From assembly GCF_003318165.1 (NCBI RefSeq), contig NZ_QOCB01000026.1:1-34155 (forward strand): DNA of 34,155 nucleotides. Reading direction: 5' to 3'. Positions within the stretch are counted from its first letter, which is position 1. Every line of letters starts with the position of its first letter. The DNA is from Psychromonas sp. B3M02 (GTDB lineage Bacteria; Pseudomonadota; Gammaproteobacteria; Enterobacterales; Psychromonadaceae). The position numbers and the translations under genes are program-made. Below, in pieces: positions 24,597-33,757 of the stretch. The notes beneath the pieces are model-generated. The model did no database searches and was not told where the DNA came from. It saw only the letters and a program-made list of their open reading frames with translations.

Positions 24597-26225
24597 TTAA
24601 TTCACTTTAAACTGAATGACATTGTCACTGAGTTGTTCTGATAAATCGTTCAGTTCAATTGATGCCTGATAGACTTTCTCAGAAACATCTAAGCTTTCTC
24701 TATTTTGATCACTTACGTTTATTAAATTACTATTAATATCCTCCGATACATTCCCTTGTTGTTCAGTAGCCGTAGCAATTTGAGCCACCATATCACTAAT
24801 TAAATTGGTAGAGTTTTTGATATTTTCGAACATAGTTTGCGTTTGTTCAGTGGATTTTACATTTTGGTGTACTTTATCAAAGCCGTCTTCAATGGACACC
24901 ACTGCGTTTTTCACACCGGCTTGAAGTTTACCAATCATCTGTTGAATTTCATTAGTCGATTCTTGGGTTTTGCTAGCCAAAGAGCGAACCTCATCGGCAA
25001 CTACTGCAAAGCCTCGGCCATGCTCACCTGCACGCGCCGCTTCAATGGCTGCATTGAGTGCTAATAAGTTAGTTTGATCAGCAATATTACGAATAACGTC
25101 CAACACCACCGCAATATTGTTCGACTCTTCTGTTAGTGTTGTAATATCGTCATTCGCTCGTTGTATTGATTGTGACAGCTCTTTCACATCTTGAACGGAC
25201 TGATCAATTAATACCATGCCATTATTAGTCATCTCAGTCGTTTCATTAGTTGCTGTCGAGGCATGTAAGGTATTTTCAGCGACTTCTCGAATAGACGCAC
25301 TGAATTGGTTAACAGCGGTCGCAATAGCTTCAATTTTTTGATGTTGTGATACATTCAAGTCTTTGCTAGAAACAGACATATCTCTCAACCCTTTTGCATT
25401 GCTATTTAACGAAATACTGTTTTCTTTAATTAACGCAATTAAGTGCTGCAACTTACCTACAAATAAATCGAATTCATTGGCAAGATCACCTAATTCATCT
25501 GCTCTTTGAGACGAAATGCGCTGCGTGAGATCACCATCTCCTTCACGGATTTGCTTAATACGCGCAGTTAAATCATCAATCCCACCTACTAAAACTTTTG
25601 GTACTAAATAAGTTAATACTGCCGATACAATCACCACAAAAATAATAAAACATAGTAACCAAAATTTATGACTATTCACTTCCGCGTTAACATCGTCAAT
25701 TGTTACTTGAGATTCTTTATAGAGCAGCTCACCTGCGGTATCAAGAATATCCCTTAACTCTGAGAAATGTTGTCGATTAATTGTAAACAGTAATTCCTCT
25801 GCTTCTTCTTTTTTACCTTGAGCAAATAAATGAAAATATTCATCAGAGTCTTTTTTCCAAATGTCATAACTCAGATCAAAGCCAGTTAATTTATCTATTA
25901 TCTCAGGATAACCCGATAATAACTCCCGATACTCTTGCATTTTATCCGTTGTTTGCTGAGCATTTTCTTCAAAGTCTTTCTTAAAAGAGGGATCATTTTC
26001 ATGTAGATACTCAAGCTGTGCGACATAAGCTTGATACAGGTCTCTATCTGCATTTAATACAAGAGATAACGCGGGAATAAAACGATGCCCTTCCGTTTCT
26101 ATACCATCGGTTAATTTAGAGGTAATAGAGTTGTAAGCAACGACAACTAGAATTAAAGAGATAAACACTAACCCAATGGATAGTGATAATTTAATTCTAA
26201 TGCTTTTACCTATAGTATTTAACAA
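24597..26225 (-). CDS. Methyl-accepting chemotaxis protein
   Basis: This 542-residue chemoreceptor signals to CheA/CheW. Helix 1 (~13-33) and helix 2 (~188-209) flank a ~150-residue periplasmic four-helix-type sensor rich in acidic helices. A HAMP domain (~212-262) and a signalling domain whose tip is ADQTNLLALNAAIEAARAGE (from about residue 378) and GFAVVADEVRSLA follow. There is no C-terminal tethering pentapeptide, so adaptation enzymes must bind elsewhere. The start is TTG at 26225, favoured by a strong AAGGAG (26233-26238) seven bases upstream. No chemotaxis genes are adjacent, so it is an orphan receptor. Ligand unknown. Confidence 0.92.
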   Translation of the reverse strand: MLNTIGKSIRIKLSLSIGLVFISLILVVVAYNSITSKLTDGIETEGHRFIPALSLVLNADRDLYQAYVAQLEYLHENDPSFKKDFEENAQQTTDKMQEYRELLSGYPEIIDKLTGFDLSYDIWKKDSDEYFHLFAQGKKEEAEELLFTINRQHFSELRDILDTAGELLYKESQVTIDDVNAEVNSHKFWLLCFIIFVVIVSAVLTYLVPKVLVGGIDDLTARIKQIREGDGDLTQRISSQRADELGDLANEFDLFVGKLQHLIALIKENSISLNSNAKGLRDMSVSSKDLNVSQHQKIEAIATAVNQFSASIREVAENTLHASTATNETTEMTNNGMVLIDQSVQDVKELSQSIQRANDDITTLTEESNNIAVVLDVIRNIADQTNLLALNAAIEAARAGEHGRGFAVVADEVRSLASKTQESTNEIQQMIGKLQAGVKNAVVSIEDGFDKVHQNVKSTEQTQTMFENIKNSTNLISDMVAQIATATEQQGNVSEDINSNLINVSDQNRESLDVSEKVYQASIELNDLSEQLSDNVIQFKVN

Positions 26226-26515
26226 TGTACTGCTCCTTGCTGCTATTGTTCTTCATTCCTTGAATACCTCTATTGTAGTAGACAAATCAAAATAAAAAGG
26301 AGATAAAAGTAGAAAAACAGCAATTAAAGCGATGAATTTATTTACAATGATCCTGTTTACTTAAAAAGTACCCCCTATTAATTAAAAATATGGCTATATA
26401 TAAAGAGTGCCTAAACCAGTTTTCAATCGACCTCGCCATGTAATGCCATAGTAAATGTAGTGATATAAAGGTAAACTCCCGCCCAAAGTAATATATTAAA
26501 TAGACGGTGAAGAGA

Positions 26516-28759
26516 ATGAGTAGAAAAATTGAATTGTTAGCCCCTGGTGGTGATGTTGATGCCATTAAAGCCGCCATTATCGCAGGGGCTAATGCCATCT
26601 ACTGTGGCTTAGATATTTTTAATGCTCGTAACCGTGCTGCAAACCTGTCTTTTGATGACCTAGTTGGGATCATCAAATTAGCACATGAATATCAGTGTGA
26701 GGTTTTTCTAACCCTAAATATCGTTATCCTAGAGCATGAATTGCCTGCATTAACTAAGTTATTAAACCAGTTAGTAAATACTGGTATTGATGGGATCATT
26801 GTGCAAGATCTTGGCTTATTCAACTTAGTTAAAAAGTTCTTCCCAAGCCTACATATTCACGCCTCTACTCAGCTCACCACTCATAACGAAGGTCAAGTAC
26901 TGTTCCTTGCTAAAATCGGGGCGACACGCGCCAACTTATCACGTGAATTAAATCTATCTGAAATCAAAAGTCTGACTGCATTAGCTCACGACAATGATGT
27001 ATTAACCGAAGTCTTTGTTCATGGCGCACTATGTATTGCCTTTTCGGGTCAATGTTACTCAAGCTCAGTGAGTGTCGGTAATTCTGGTAACCGTGGTCGT
27101 TGCAGTCAAGCCTGTCGTGATGAATATGAAGAAACCAATGCAGGTAACAAATACCCACTTAACTTAAAAGATAACTCAGCTTGGTTCGACTTACCTGAAC
27201 TAGTCGATGCTGGTGTTGACTCATTAAAAATTGAAGGCCGTATTAAAGGTGCACAATACGTACATACCGTGGTTGATAGCTGGCGTCAGCAGATCAATCA
27301 ATTTGTTGATACAGGCAAATTATTAGCAGATGATTCAGCTTTATATAAAGTGTTTAACCGAGACTTCACCAATTCATTCTTAAAAGGCAACTTAACCAAA
27401 GATATGTTTATCGATAATCCACGCGATAACAGCTTTACCCATGCCAATGAAAAAAGTAATGCTATTTCTGTGGTACAAATCCAAGAAGCGCAAGATATTC
27501 TACGTGATGACAAAAACAAAATAGTAGATGAGGTCGCTGCAAAAGTTGCCACTTTAAAGATCGACAAAAGTGACCTTTCACTGAGTTTTTCTGGGCAGTT
27601 AGATAGACCATTTACAGTAACAATTGTTATCGACCAAAAAACCATTATCGTAGAATCAAATTCTAACTTAATTAAATCAGAGCAATCTGCCGTTACAGAG
27701 GAAGCCATTGCGAAGCGTTTTAAAAGCTTTAAAAATAGCCGTTATAACGTCGCTGAGTTTGATTTCTCAAGATTAGACTCAGGTTTAACCATTCCTTTTA
27801 AAGAGTTAACTGACGTTAAAAATAAAGTCGCTTATTATCTCAATGGTGAAAAGGAAGTGATACCTGCGGTGACTATTCCTGCATTAACATCTCATCCAAA
27901 ACTCAATGAACAACCAACACTATCCATATTGATCAGTGATGAAAAGGATGCTTATCTTGGAGACTTAACAGAGGCAGATATCTACTTTAAACTCCCTGAA
28001 AGCTTTAAAAAACGCTGTAATAAACAACGTGATATTCTAGCTCGTAATCCACGTTTCATTCCATGGTTCCCAGCAGTATTAATTGGTAAAGATTACATCG
28101 AAGCCGTACGTATTTTAGAGGAATTAAAGCCAGAGCGCATTGTTACTAACAATACAGGTATTGCTTATAAAGCTTTTGAAATGGGTATTGAATGGATAGC
28201 AGGTCCGTTTTTAAACACCACTAATTCTTACGCATTATTAACCATGCAAGAAGAGTTAAACTGTGCAGGTGCATTTATCTCAAATGAGATTAACCGCAAT
28301 CAAATTAAAAACATCAAACGTCCAGCTAACTTCAAAATGCTATACAGCATCTACCACCCTATTTTGATGATGACTAGTCGCCAATGTTTCTTCCAACAAA
28401 CCGTTGGTTGTAACAAGCCGAGTATCGAAGATGGTTGTATGTTGAAGTGTCAAAAAGCCACGACCATTACCAATGTCAAAGGCATTTCATTTGCCGTTGA
28501 TAAACAACTCGGTGGTTACCCAAGTATTTACAACCACGAACAATTTTTAAACTTTGAAGCAATTAAAGACTTCTCAAACTTATTTGATGAATTCTTTATT
28601 GACCTAACCGATATCGGTTCAGGCTCAAAAGAGAAACAAGATAAAGCAGAGTTAATTAAATACTTTGAAGATTTCCTAGCCGGTGATCAACAAGCAGAAG
28701 TCACAGTGACTAATTTAATTCCAGTGTCGACCAATGCTCAGTACCAGCAAGGTTTGTAA
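26516..28759 (+). CDS. U32-family peptidase-like protein (RlhA/YdcP-like)
   Basis: The 747-residue protein has an N-terminal TIM-barrel-like U32 domain beginning KIELLAPGGDVDAIKAAIIAGANAIYCG. It contains the U32 signature EVFVHGALCIAFSGQCYSSS (~167-186) with cysteines C173, C180, C196 and C200, which in related enzymes coordinate iron-sulfur chemistry. A central DUF3656-like region (~360-480) and a C-terminal domain with a second Cys set (QCFFQQTVGC, GCMLKC) follow. E. coli RlhA uses this fold to hydroxylate 23S rRNA C2501, but this protein is longer than the 653-residue RlhA, so the exact modification is open. ATG at 26516 is preferred over a GTG three codons earlier, since GGTGA lies 5 nt before it. 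Confidence 0.85.
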   Translation: MSRKIELLAPGGDVDAIKAAIIAGANAIYCGLDIFNARNRAANLSFDDLVGIIKLAHEYQCEVFLTLNIVILEHELPALTKLLNQLVNTGIDGIIVQDLGLFNLVKKFFPSLHIHASTQLTTHNEGQVLFLAKIGATRANLSRELNLSEIKSLTALAHDNDVLTEVFVHGALCIAFSGQCYSSSVSVGNSGNRGRCSQACRDEYEETNAGNKYPLNLKDNSAWFDLPELVDAGVDSLKIEGRIKGAQYVHTVVDSWRQQINQFVDTGKLLADDSALYKVFNRDFTNSFLKGNLTKDMFIDNPRDNSFTHANEKSNAISVVQIQEAQDILRDDKNKIVDEVAAKVATLKIDKSDLSLSFSGQLDRPFTVTIVIDQKTIIVESNSNLIKSEQSAVTEEAIAKRFKSFKNSRYNVAEFDFSRLDSGLTIPFKELTDVKNKVAYYLNGEKEVIPAVTIPALTSHPKLNEQPTLSILISDEKDAYLGDLTEADIYFKLPESFKKRCNKQRDILARNPRFIPWFPAVLIGKDYIEAVRILEELKPERIVTNNTGIAYKAFEMGIEWIAGPFLNTTNSYALLTMQEELNCAGAFISNEINRNQIKNIKRPANFKMLYSIYHPILMMTSRQCFFQQTVGCNKPSIEDGCMLKCQKATTITNVKGISFAVDKQLGGYPSIYNHEQFLNFEAIKDFSNLFDEFFIDLTDIGSGSKEKQDKAELIKYFEDFLAGDQQAEVTVTNLIPVSTNAQYQQGL

Positions 28760-28767
28760 ATAAAAAT

Positions 28768-28804
28768 AAGGAGCTATACTAATAAAGTGTATGTTTAGCT
28801 CCTT
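28768..28804. terminator. Terminator between convergent genes
   Basis: AAGGAGCTA (28768-28776) and TAGCTCCTT (28796-28804) form a 9-bp stem with a partial inner pairing (ATAC/GTAT). It ends the U32 gene and could serve the minus-strand gene that follows. Confidence 0.6.
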
Positions 28805-28820
28805 GCTTAATTCACATCAT

Positions 28821-29093
28821 TCAATTATCTACTTTATTGCTTGTCATTGCTCTTTTTGCCGCAAGCCACTCAAGAAACGCTTTTTCATCTCTTTCTTTAC
28901 GATCACTATGTAGCCCTAATACTCCAAGCAAGCCAATGGGAATATAGGTAGAAAACCCAATCATAACGACTATATAGGCCCAACCAGCTCGTGTTCTTTG
29001 ATAAAAAACAACACCAATCAGGCTAAGTACCCAACCACTTCCAAAAATGATAAATAGCACCAAAGCAACCAATGATTCTGTACTAGTCACCAC
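28821..29093 (-). CDS. Small two-helix membrane protein, unknown
   Basis: This 90-residue protein has two membrane helices (about residues 7-30 and 38-60), a short loop with YQRTRAGW between them, and a charged cytoplasmic tail HSDRKERDEKAFLEWLAAKRA. It resembles many small uncharacterised inner-membrane proteins and I cannot assign a family. The only in-frame starts are a GTG pair at 29088-29093 without a clear ribosome site, so the N-terminus is uncertain. It converges with the U32 gene and shares no operon. The coding signal (hydrophobic pattern, intact frame) is fair rather than strong. Confidence 0.5.
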   Translation of the reverse strand: MVTSTESLVALVLFIIFGSGWVLSLIGVVFYQRTRAGWAYIVVMIGFSTYIPIGLLGVLGLHSDRKERDEKAFLEWLAAKRAMTSNKVDN

Positions 29094-29284
29094 AAAAAAA
29101 ACAATAAAAAATTACTTTAATCGGTTAGATATACTTACTTAACAATCTTAAAAATAAAAGCACCCCTAAAATAAAAACCTACAATTATTGTTTAATCATG
29201 AAGGTATAAATAAAGCTGATTAAAAATAAACCAAAAAAACGCTGCTTTTAATCACATAATTCGATATTTTCGCTGCTTAATCTG

Positions 29285-29290
29285 TATACT
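29285..29290 (+). promoter_or_regulatory. Possible -10 element of ybiT
   Basis: TATACT (29285-29290) matches TATAAT at five of six positions, ~80 bp upstream of the ybiT start. No good -35 lies at the right distance. The rest of 29094-29328 is very A-rich with no other signal that I can support. Confidence 0.35.
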
Positions 29291-29367
29291 GCCCGACCTA
29301 AATATTTCTGTAGCTTGATAATGCTATTTTGCGTATCAAACTACTCTTAACTGATGGAATCTTGATT

Positions 29368-30972
29368 TTGATATCTACCGCAAACATTACAATGCAATTT
29401 GGCGCTGAGCCTTTATTTGAAAACATTTCTGCCAAATTTGGTAACTACAACCGTTACGGTTTAATTGGTGCAAATGGTTGCGGAAAATCAACCTTCATGA
29501 AAATTCTAACCGGAGCACAAGAGCCAAGTGCAGGTAATGTATCTTTAGATCCAGGTATCAAGATGGGTACGTTAAGCCAAGATCAGTTTGCCTTTGAAGA
29601 GTATACGGTTATTGATGCGGTGATCATGGGTGATAAAGAGCTATGGAAAGTAAAACAAGAGCGTGACCGTATCTATAGCTTACCTGAGATGTCAGAAGAA
29701 GATGGCATGAAAGTAGGTGAACTAGAAAGTGAGTTTGCTGAAATGGATGGTTATACAGCTGAAAGTCGTGCTGGAGATATCCTTTTAGCCGCAGGTATTG
29801 AAGAAGAGTTTCATTTTGGTTTAATGAAGCAAGTTGCGCCAGGTTGGAAACTGCGTGTGTTATTAGCACAAGCATTATTCGCTAACCCAGATTTACTATT
29901 ACTGGATGAGCCAACCAATAACTTGGATATCAATACCATTAACTGGTTGTCTGACGAGTTAAATAAACGTCGTTGTACTATGATTATTATTTCTCATGAC
30001 CGTCACTTCTTAAACTCAGTATGTACACACATGGCAGATATCGATTACGGTGAGTTACGTATTTATCCGGGTAATTATGAATACTTCCTAGAAGCATCAT
30101 CATTAATCCGTGAGCAACTCTTATCTGAGAATGCGAAGAAAAGTGCAGAAATTGACGAACTACAAGACTTTGTAAACCGTTTTGGTGCTAATGCCTCTAA
30201 AGCGAAACAAGCCAGCTCTCGTGCAAAGAAAATGGATAAGATCAAACTGGATGAAGTGAAAGCAACCAGTCGTCTTCACCCTTCTTTATCGTTTGATGAA
30301 GGTAAAAAAATGCATCGCCAAGCACTAGTATTAGAAGGCTTAGGTCACGGTTTTGATGAAGGTCCTTTATTTAGCGGTGGTGATATCATATTAGAAGCCG
30401 GCGCTAAACTGGCTATTATTGGTGAGAATGGTGTCGGTAAAACGACCTTTATGCGTTGTTTAGTCAATGACTTACAACATAACGAAGGGGTAGTTAAGTG
30501 GTCTGAAAATGCCTCTATCGGTTACTGTCCACAGGATAGCTCAAAAGACTTTGATAATGATTTAACGTTAATGGATTGGATGGGTCAATGGCGTACCAGC
30601 AAACATAACGATTTAATGGTGCGCGGTATTTTAGGGCGCTTATTATTTACTGATGATGATGCTAATAAAAAAGCACGTAATTGTTCAGGTGGTGAGAAAA
30701 ACCGTCTACTATTCGGTAAATTAATGATGCAAGATGTCAATGTATTAGTGATGGATGAACCTACTAACCACATGGACTTAGAAGCCATTGATGCCTTAAA
30801 TAATGCATTAAAAGAGTTTAAAGGTACGTTAGTTTTTGTCAGTCACGACCGCGAATTTGTCTCTTCACTAGCAACACGTATTATTGATATTAAAGAAAAA
30901 CAAGTCATCGACTTCCAAGGAACTTATAACGAGTACCTAGCAAGTCAAGAAGAAGCAAAGAAATTAGCTTAA
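29368..30972 (+). CDS. ybiT: ABC-F ATPase YbiT
   Basis: This 534-residue protein has two nucleotide-binding domains and no membrane part, so it is a ribosome-associated ABC-F factor, not a transporter. Domain 1 has GANGCGKST and [12 protein letters not shown]. Domain 2 has GENGVGKTT, the [15 protein letters not shown] signature and MDEPTNHMD. Between them lies the charged linker ([18 protein letters not shown]...[22 protein letters not shown]) that reaches toward the peptidyl-tRNA site. It follows E. coli YbiT throughout. I chose TTG at 29368 because GGAA (29356-29359) is well spaced and the first residues then align exactly with E. coli (MLVSSNVTMQFG). The longer TTG start at 29329 is disfavoured. 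Confidence 0.95.
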   Translation: MISTANITMQFGAEPLFENISAKFGNYNRYGLIGANGCGKSTFMKILTGAQEPSAGNVSLDPGIKMGTLSQDQFAFEEYTVIDAVIMGDKELWKVKQERDRIYSLPEMSEEDGMKVGELESEFAEMDGYTAESRAGDILLAAGIEEEFHFGLMKQVAPGWKLRVLLAQALFANPDLLLLDEPTNNLDINTINWLSDELNKRRCTMIIISHDRHFLNSVCTHMADIDYGELRIYPGNYEYFLEASSLIREQLLSENAKKSAEIDELQDFVNRFGANASKAKQASSRAKKMDKIKLDEVKATSRLHPSLSFDEGKKMHRQALVLEGLGHGFDEGPLFSGGDIILEAGAKLAIIGENGVGKTTFMRCLVNDLQHNEGVVKWSENASIGYCPQDSSKDFDNDLTLMDWMGQWRTSKHNDLMVRGILGRLLFTDDDANKKARNCSGGEKNRLLFGKLMMQDVNVLVMDEPTNHMDLEAIDALNNALKEFKGTLVFVSHDREFVSSLATRIIDIKEKQVIDFQGTYNEYLASQEEAKKLA

Positions 30973-31037
30973 TACCTTAATGAAAATGGTCATGTGAGTC
31001 GATTTGATTCAGCACCATTGTTCAATAGAATCACCTT

Positions 31038-31070
31038 ATAATGGTCAGTTTAACTGGCCATTATTGTTTT
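31038..31070 (+). terminator. ybiT terminator
   Basis: A stem of about 13 bp (31038-31050 with 31052-31064, one G-U pair; the innermost bases must open to form the loop) is followed by TGTTTT. It sits ~15 bp before the ATG of rhlE, so rhlE must have a promoter close to or overlapping it, or rely on read-through. Confidence 0.7.
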
Positions 31071-31084
31071 AATGAGAGAAGAGT

Positions 31085-32305
31085 ATGTCATTTTCATCGC
31101 TTGGGTTAAGTGCCCCAATTGTACAAGCCGTAACTGAACAAGGTTATGAAGCACCAACGCCTATTCAAGAAAAGGCGATACCTAAAGTATTAGCCGGCAA
31201 AAATGTGATTGCCGCTGCACAAACTGGCACTGGTAAAACAGCTAGTTTTGTCTTGCCTATTTTACAAAAATTAATTGATGCGCCAATGGTTCGTCCTAAG
31301 CGTGTGCATGCGATTATTTTAACGCCTACACGAGAGCTTGCTATCCAAGTTGAAGAGAACATTCAACATTATGCTAAGCACATCAATATCACTTCGATGG
31401 CCATGTATGGCGGTGTTGATATCGAGCCACAAAAACAGCGTTTAATTGAAGGTGTTGATATCTTAGTGGCAACACCTGGGCGCCTATTGGATATGTATAC
31501 GCGTCGCGCTATTCATTTTGACGAAACAACGATTTTAGTCATTGATGAAGCTGATCGTATGTTAGATATGGGCTTTATTAGCGACATTAATAAAGTCGTT
31601 GAAAAGTTACCAGAGCAACGTCAAAACCTATTGTTTTCAGCCACTCTATCAAAGCAAGTGCGCTTTCTTGCAAGAACAGCGGTAACCGATGCTGTTGAGA
31701 TTTCGATTATGCCAGAAAATGTAACTGTACCCAAAATTGCACAACACTTAATTACCGTCGATAAAGAGTTTAAGTCAGCATTATTAGGTCATTTAATTCA
31801 TGATAATAAATGGCAACAGGCTTTGATCTTCATTGAAACAAAACGCGGCGCAGCTAAATTAGTTAGCCAGTTAGAAAAACGCGAAATTGCAGCTGAATCT
31901 TTTCATAGTGGCCGTAGCCAAGCGATGCGTGAGCAATTAATGGAAGAGTTTAAAGCAGGTAAAATTCAATTCTTAGTCGCAACCGGCATTGCGGCGCGTG
32001 GTATTGATATCGATGATTTAGAAAGAGTAGTTAACTACGATCTACCTGATGAGGCAGAAGACTACGTACACCGTATTGGCCGTACAGGTCGAGCAGGTGC
32101 TGCAGGAGAAGCGATCTCATTCGTCTCAAGAGATGACTTCCGTAACTTATGCGCCATTGAACAACACCTAGGTTACTTTATTAAACGTGAAGTTATTGGA
32201 GGGTTTGAGCCTAAATTAGTAGTACCTAACTCTGATGCCGCTTACGCACCTAAGAAAGCACAAAAAGGGCGTCGTCGCCAATCATCAAGACGTTCAGCTA
32301 AATAA
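31085..32305 (+). CDS. rhlE: DEAD-box ATP-dependent RNA helicase, RhlE-like
   Basis: This 406-residue enzyme unwinds short RNA duplexes, a function important for ribosome assembly and RNA decay, particularly in the cold. All core motifs are present: Q motif (GYEAPTPIQ), motif I AAQTGTGKT, Ia PTRELA, Ib TPGR, DEAD (VIDEADRML), SAT (LLFSATL), and in the second domain FIETKRGAAKLV, GIAARGIDI and HRIGRTGR. It ends in a short basic tail (KAQKGRRRQSSRRSAK) rather than the longer tails of SrmB or CsdA, which points to the RhlE group. GAGAAGAG precedes the ATG. The terminator of ybiT lies immediately upstream, so the two are probably separate units. Confidence 0.88.
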   Translation: MSFSSLGLSAPIVQAVTEQGYEAPTPIQEKAIPKVLAGKNVIAAAQTGTGKTASFVLPILQKLIDAPMVRPKRVHAIILTPTRELAIQVEENIQHYAKHINITSMAMYGGVDIEPQKQRLIEGVDILVATPGRLLDMYTRRAIHFDETTILVIDEADRMLDMGFISDINKVVEKLPEQRQNLLFSATLSKQVRFLARTAVTDAVEISIMPENVTVPKIAQHLITVDKEFKSALLGHLIHDNKWQQALIFIETKRGAAKLVSQLEKREIAAESFHSGRSQAMREQLMEEFKAGKIQFLVATGIAARGIDIDDLERVVNYDLPDEAEDYVHRIGRTGRAGAAGEAISFVSRDDFRNLCAIEQHLGYFIKREVIGGFEPKLVVPNSDAAYAPKKAQKGRRRQSSRRSAK

Positions 32306-32392
32306 CCTTGATGTAAAAAAGAGTCAATCAATATCACTTGTTCTTGTGTAGCAAGTCGGTAATTACATACATCAGCTCTTTAATACATCAAT

Positions 32393-32436
32393 AATAGTTG
32401 CGAGCACTTTATGTGCTGTGCAACTATTCCTTCTTT
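32393..32436 (+). terminator. rhlE terminator
   Basis: AATAGTTGC (32393-32401) pairs with GCAACTATT (32420-32428), with an inner AGCAC/GTGCT stem (32403-32407 with 32413-32417) and a CCTTCTTTT tail. The remainder of 32306-32607 holds a small hairpin (AGGTTC/GAACCT, 32496-32510) and two imperfect direct repeats described separately. Confidence 0.75.
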
Positions 32437-32514
32437 TAGATACTTCGACTCCTCATTAACTTCCACCAACCTATAGATTAATTAGTAATAAAAATAGGTT
32501 CTTTGAACCTTTCT

Positions 32515-32595
32515 CAAATTAAATTTTAAAATTGTGAAATTAAATCGAATCTTTCAAGGTCTTTGATTATTCCAAACTAAAATTTTTAAAATTCT
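32515..32595 (+). promoter_or_regulatory. Two direct repeats upstream of the first DoxX-like gene
   Basis: CAAATTAAATTTTAAAATTGTGA (32515-32537) and CAAACTAAAATTTTTAAAATTCT (32573-32595) are imperfect ~23-bp direct repeats, each around an A/T palindrome. They lie 12-90 bp before the start codon, in promoter position. They could be operator sites or simply UP-like A/T tracts. Confidence 0.35.
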
Positions 32596-32607
32596 AAGGA
32601 AAAATCA

Positions 32608-33018
32608 ATGTCTCAAACTCTATCTACCAACACTAAAAGCCGCTTGGAATGCGCTCTATTTTCTCTGCGTCTAGGTGTATTTATTGTAATGTTTATGTGG
32701 ACGATGGATAAATTCGTTAACCCTGGTCATACAGCTAAAGTATTTGAAATATTTTATGGTATAAGCTCAAGTACAATTGCGGTTTATGTACTAGGCGCTG
32801 TGCAATTAGTATTGGTTCTGGCGTTCTTAGCAGGTGTGAAAAAACGCTTAACATACGGTTTAATCTTCATATTGCACGGTGCATCAACGTTATCTGCTTA
32901 TAACCAATACATAGATGGCTTTAACAACCTATTGTTCTTTGCTGCTTGGCCAATGTGGGCAGCTTGTTTTGCCCTTTATCTACTACGTGATGAAGATGTG
33001 AAATTTACTATTAAGTAA
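32608..33018 (+). CDS. DoxX-like membrane protein (paralogue 1)
   Basis: This 136-residue protein has four membrane helices (about 20-36, 55-78, 82-98 and 104-125) and conserved stretches LRLGVFIVMF, TMDKFVNPGH, KKR and FFAAWPMWAACFALYLLRD. It resembles small DoxX/DUF-type inner-membrane proteins, though I am not sure of the exact family. By hand count it is about 95 of 136 residues identical to the next gene without gaps, so the pair arose by duplication. AAGGA precedes the ATG. An intrinsic terminator separates it from its paralogue. Function unknown. Confidence 0.65.
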   Translation: MSQTLSTNTKSRLECALFSLRLGVFIVMFMWTMDKFVNPGHTAKVFEIFYGISSSTIAVYVLGAVQLVLVLAFLAGVKKRLTYGLIFILHGASTLSAYNQYIDGFNNLLFFAAWPMWAACFALYLLRDEDVKFTIK

Positions 33019-33037
33019 TATATTGCACTAATAACAG

Positions 33038-33063
33038 CCCAGCCTTCCCGCTGGGTTTTTTAT
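33038..33063 (+). terminator. Terminator between the two DoxX-like genes
   Basis: CCCAGC (33038-33043) and GCTGGG (33050-33055) form a stem followed by a T-run (33056-33063). It is strong enough to reduce expression of the second paralogue unless that gene has its own promoter; only ~36 bp separate the T-run from its ATG. Confidence 0.8.
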
Positions 33064-33098
33064 TGGTATATCTAGCACTTTTAATCAAGGAAGTTTTA

Positions 33099-33509
33099 AT
33101 GTCTCAATCTCTTTCACCCGCATTAACAGAGCGCCTACAAACTAGCTTATTCGCACTGCGTTTGGGTGTTTTCATTGTTATGTTTGTTTGGACTATGGAT
33201 AAGTTTGTAAACCCTGGTCATTCAGTTGTAGTATTTGAAAAATATTATGGGCTAGGGAGTAGCGACTTAATAAGTTACTTAATAGGAGCCTTGCAGTTAC
33301 TGTTAGTATTAGCTTTTGTAACCGGCATTAAGAAGCGCTTTACTTACGGGCTAATATTTTTAATGCATGGCGGCTCTACACTTTCTGCTTTTGCAAAATA
33401 TGCAGATCCGTTTAATAGCTTACTATTTTTTGCAGCTTGGCCGATGTGGGCAGCCTGTTTCGCTTTATACTTATTACGCGATGCAGACATAAAATTCACT
33501 ATTAAATAA
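33099..33509 (+). CDS. DoxX-like membrane protein (paralogue 2)
   Basis: This is the second copy of the tandem pair, again 136 residues and ungapped against paralogue 1, with the same four helices and identical C-terminal FFAAWPMWAACFALYLLRD...KFTIK. Differences are concentrated in the N-terminal 18 residues and the loop after helix 1 (VVVFEKYYGLGSSDLIS). I chose ATG at 33099 since AAGGAAG lies just before it and the N-terminus then matches paralogue 1; an ATG twelve codons earlier lies in the previous terminator. A strong terminator follows. Function unknown. Confidence 0.65.
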   Translation: MSQSLSPALTERLQTSLFALRLGVFIVMFVWTMDKFVNPGHSVVVFEKYYGLGSSDLISYLIGALQLLLVLAFVTGIKKRFTYGLIFLMHGGSTLSAFAKYADPFNSLLFFAAWPMWAACFALYLLRDADIKFTIK

Positions 33510-33528
33510 TAGTAGTCATCATAGAAAT

Positions 33529-33567
33529 AAAAATGCCCCAGCCATCTTGTGACTGGGGCATTTTTTT
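33529..33567. terminator. Terminator after the DoxX-like pair
   Basis: A 13-bp stem (33529-33541 with 33553-33565) has an 11-nt loop and a seven-T run. The A-run on its left makes it suitable for the convergent minus-strand yqaE as well. Confidence 0.92.
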
Positions 33568-33598
33568 ATTACGCATTAAAGGGATTAAGCTTAAGCGC

Positions 33599-33757
33599 TT
33601 AACGAGTCGTTACCCATAACGCATGTATGATCCCTGGCACCCAGAAGAAAATACTTAAAATTAAGTTAATTAGAAAATCCTTTCCTAATCCAAACTTCAA
33701 CAATACCGCCAGTGGTGGTAAGAAAATACAAATAATAATATTAATAAGCTGATTCAA
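33599..33757 (-). CDS. yqaE: YqaE/Pmp3-family small membrane protein
   Basis: This 52-residue gene has a TTG start at 33757 behind a perfect AGGAGG (33763-33768 on the minus strand), spaced five bases. The product has two membrane helices in the PMP3/UPF0057 pattern: IIICIFLPPLAVLLKFGLG, then FLINLILSIFFWVPGIIHALW and a basic VTTR end. This matches the wording of E. coli YqaE (ILPPLGVLL, IPGLIHAFW). Family members are linked to membrane potential and stress tolerance, and in E. coli the gene is stress induced. It converges with the DoxX-like pair and shares their terminator region. Confidence 0.85.
   Translation of the reverse strand: MNQLINIIICIFLPPLAVLLKFGLGKDFLINLILSIFFWVPGIIHALWVTTR

Noticed and set aside
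26338-26598. Minus-strand 86-codon frame opposite the U32 gene start
   Set aside because: It overlaps the well-supported start of the U32 gene and has no ribosome site or recognisable pattern.
26516-28759. Calling the U32 protein a secreted protease
   Set aside because: It has no signal peptide, and well-studied U32-fold proteins of this kind act in RNA hydroxylation rather than proteolysis.
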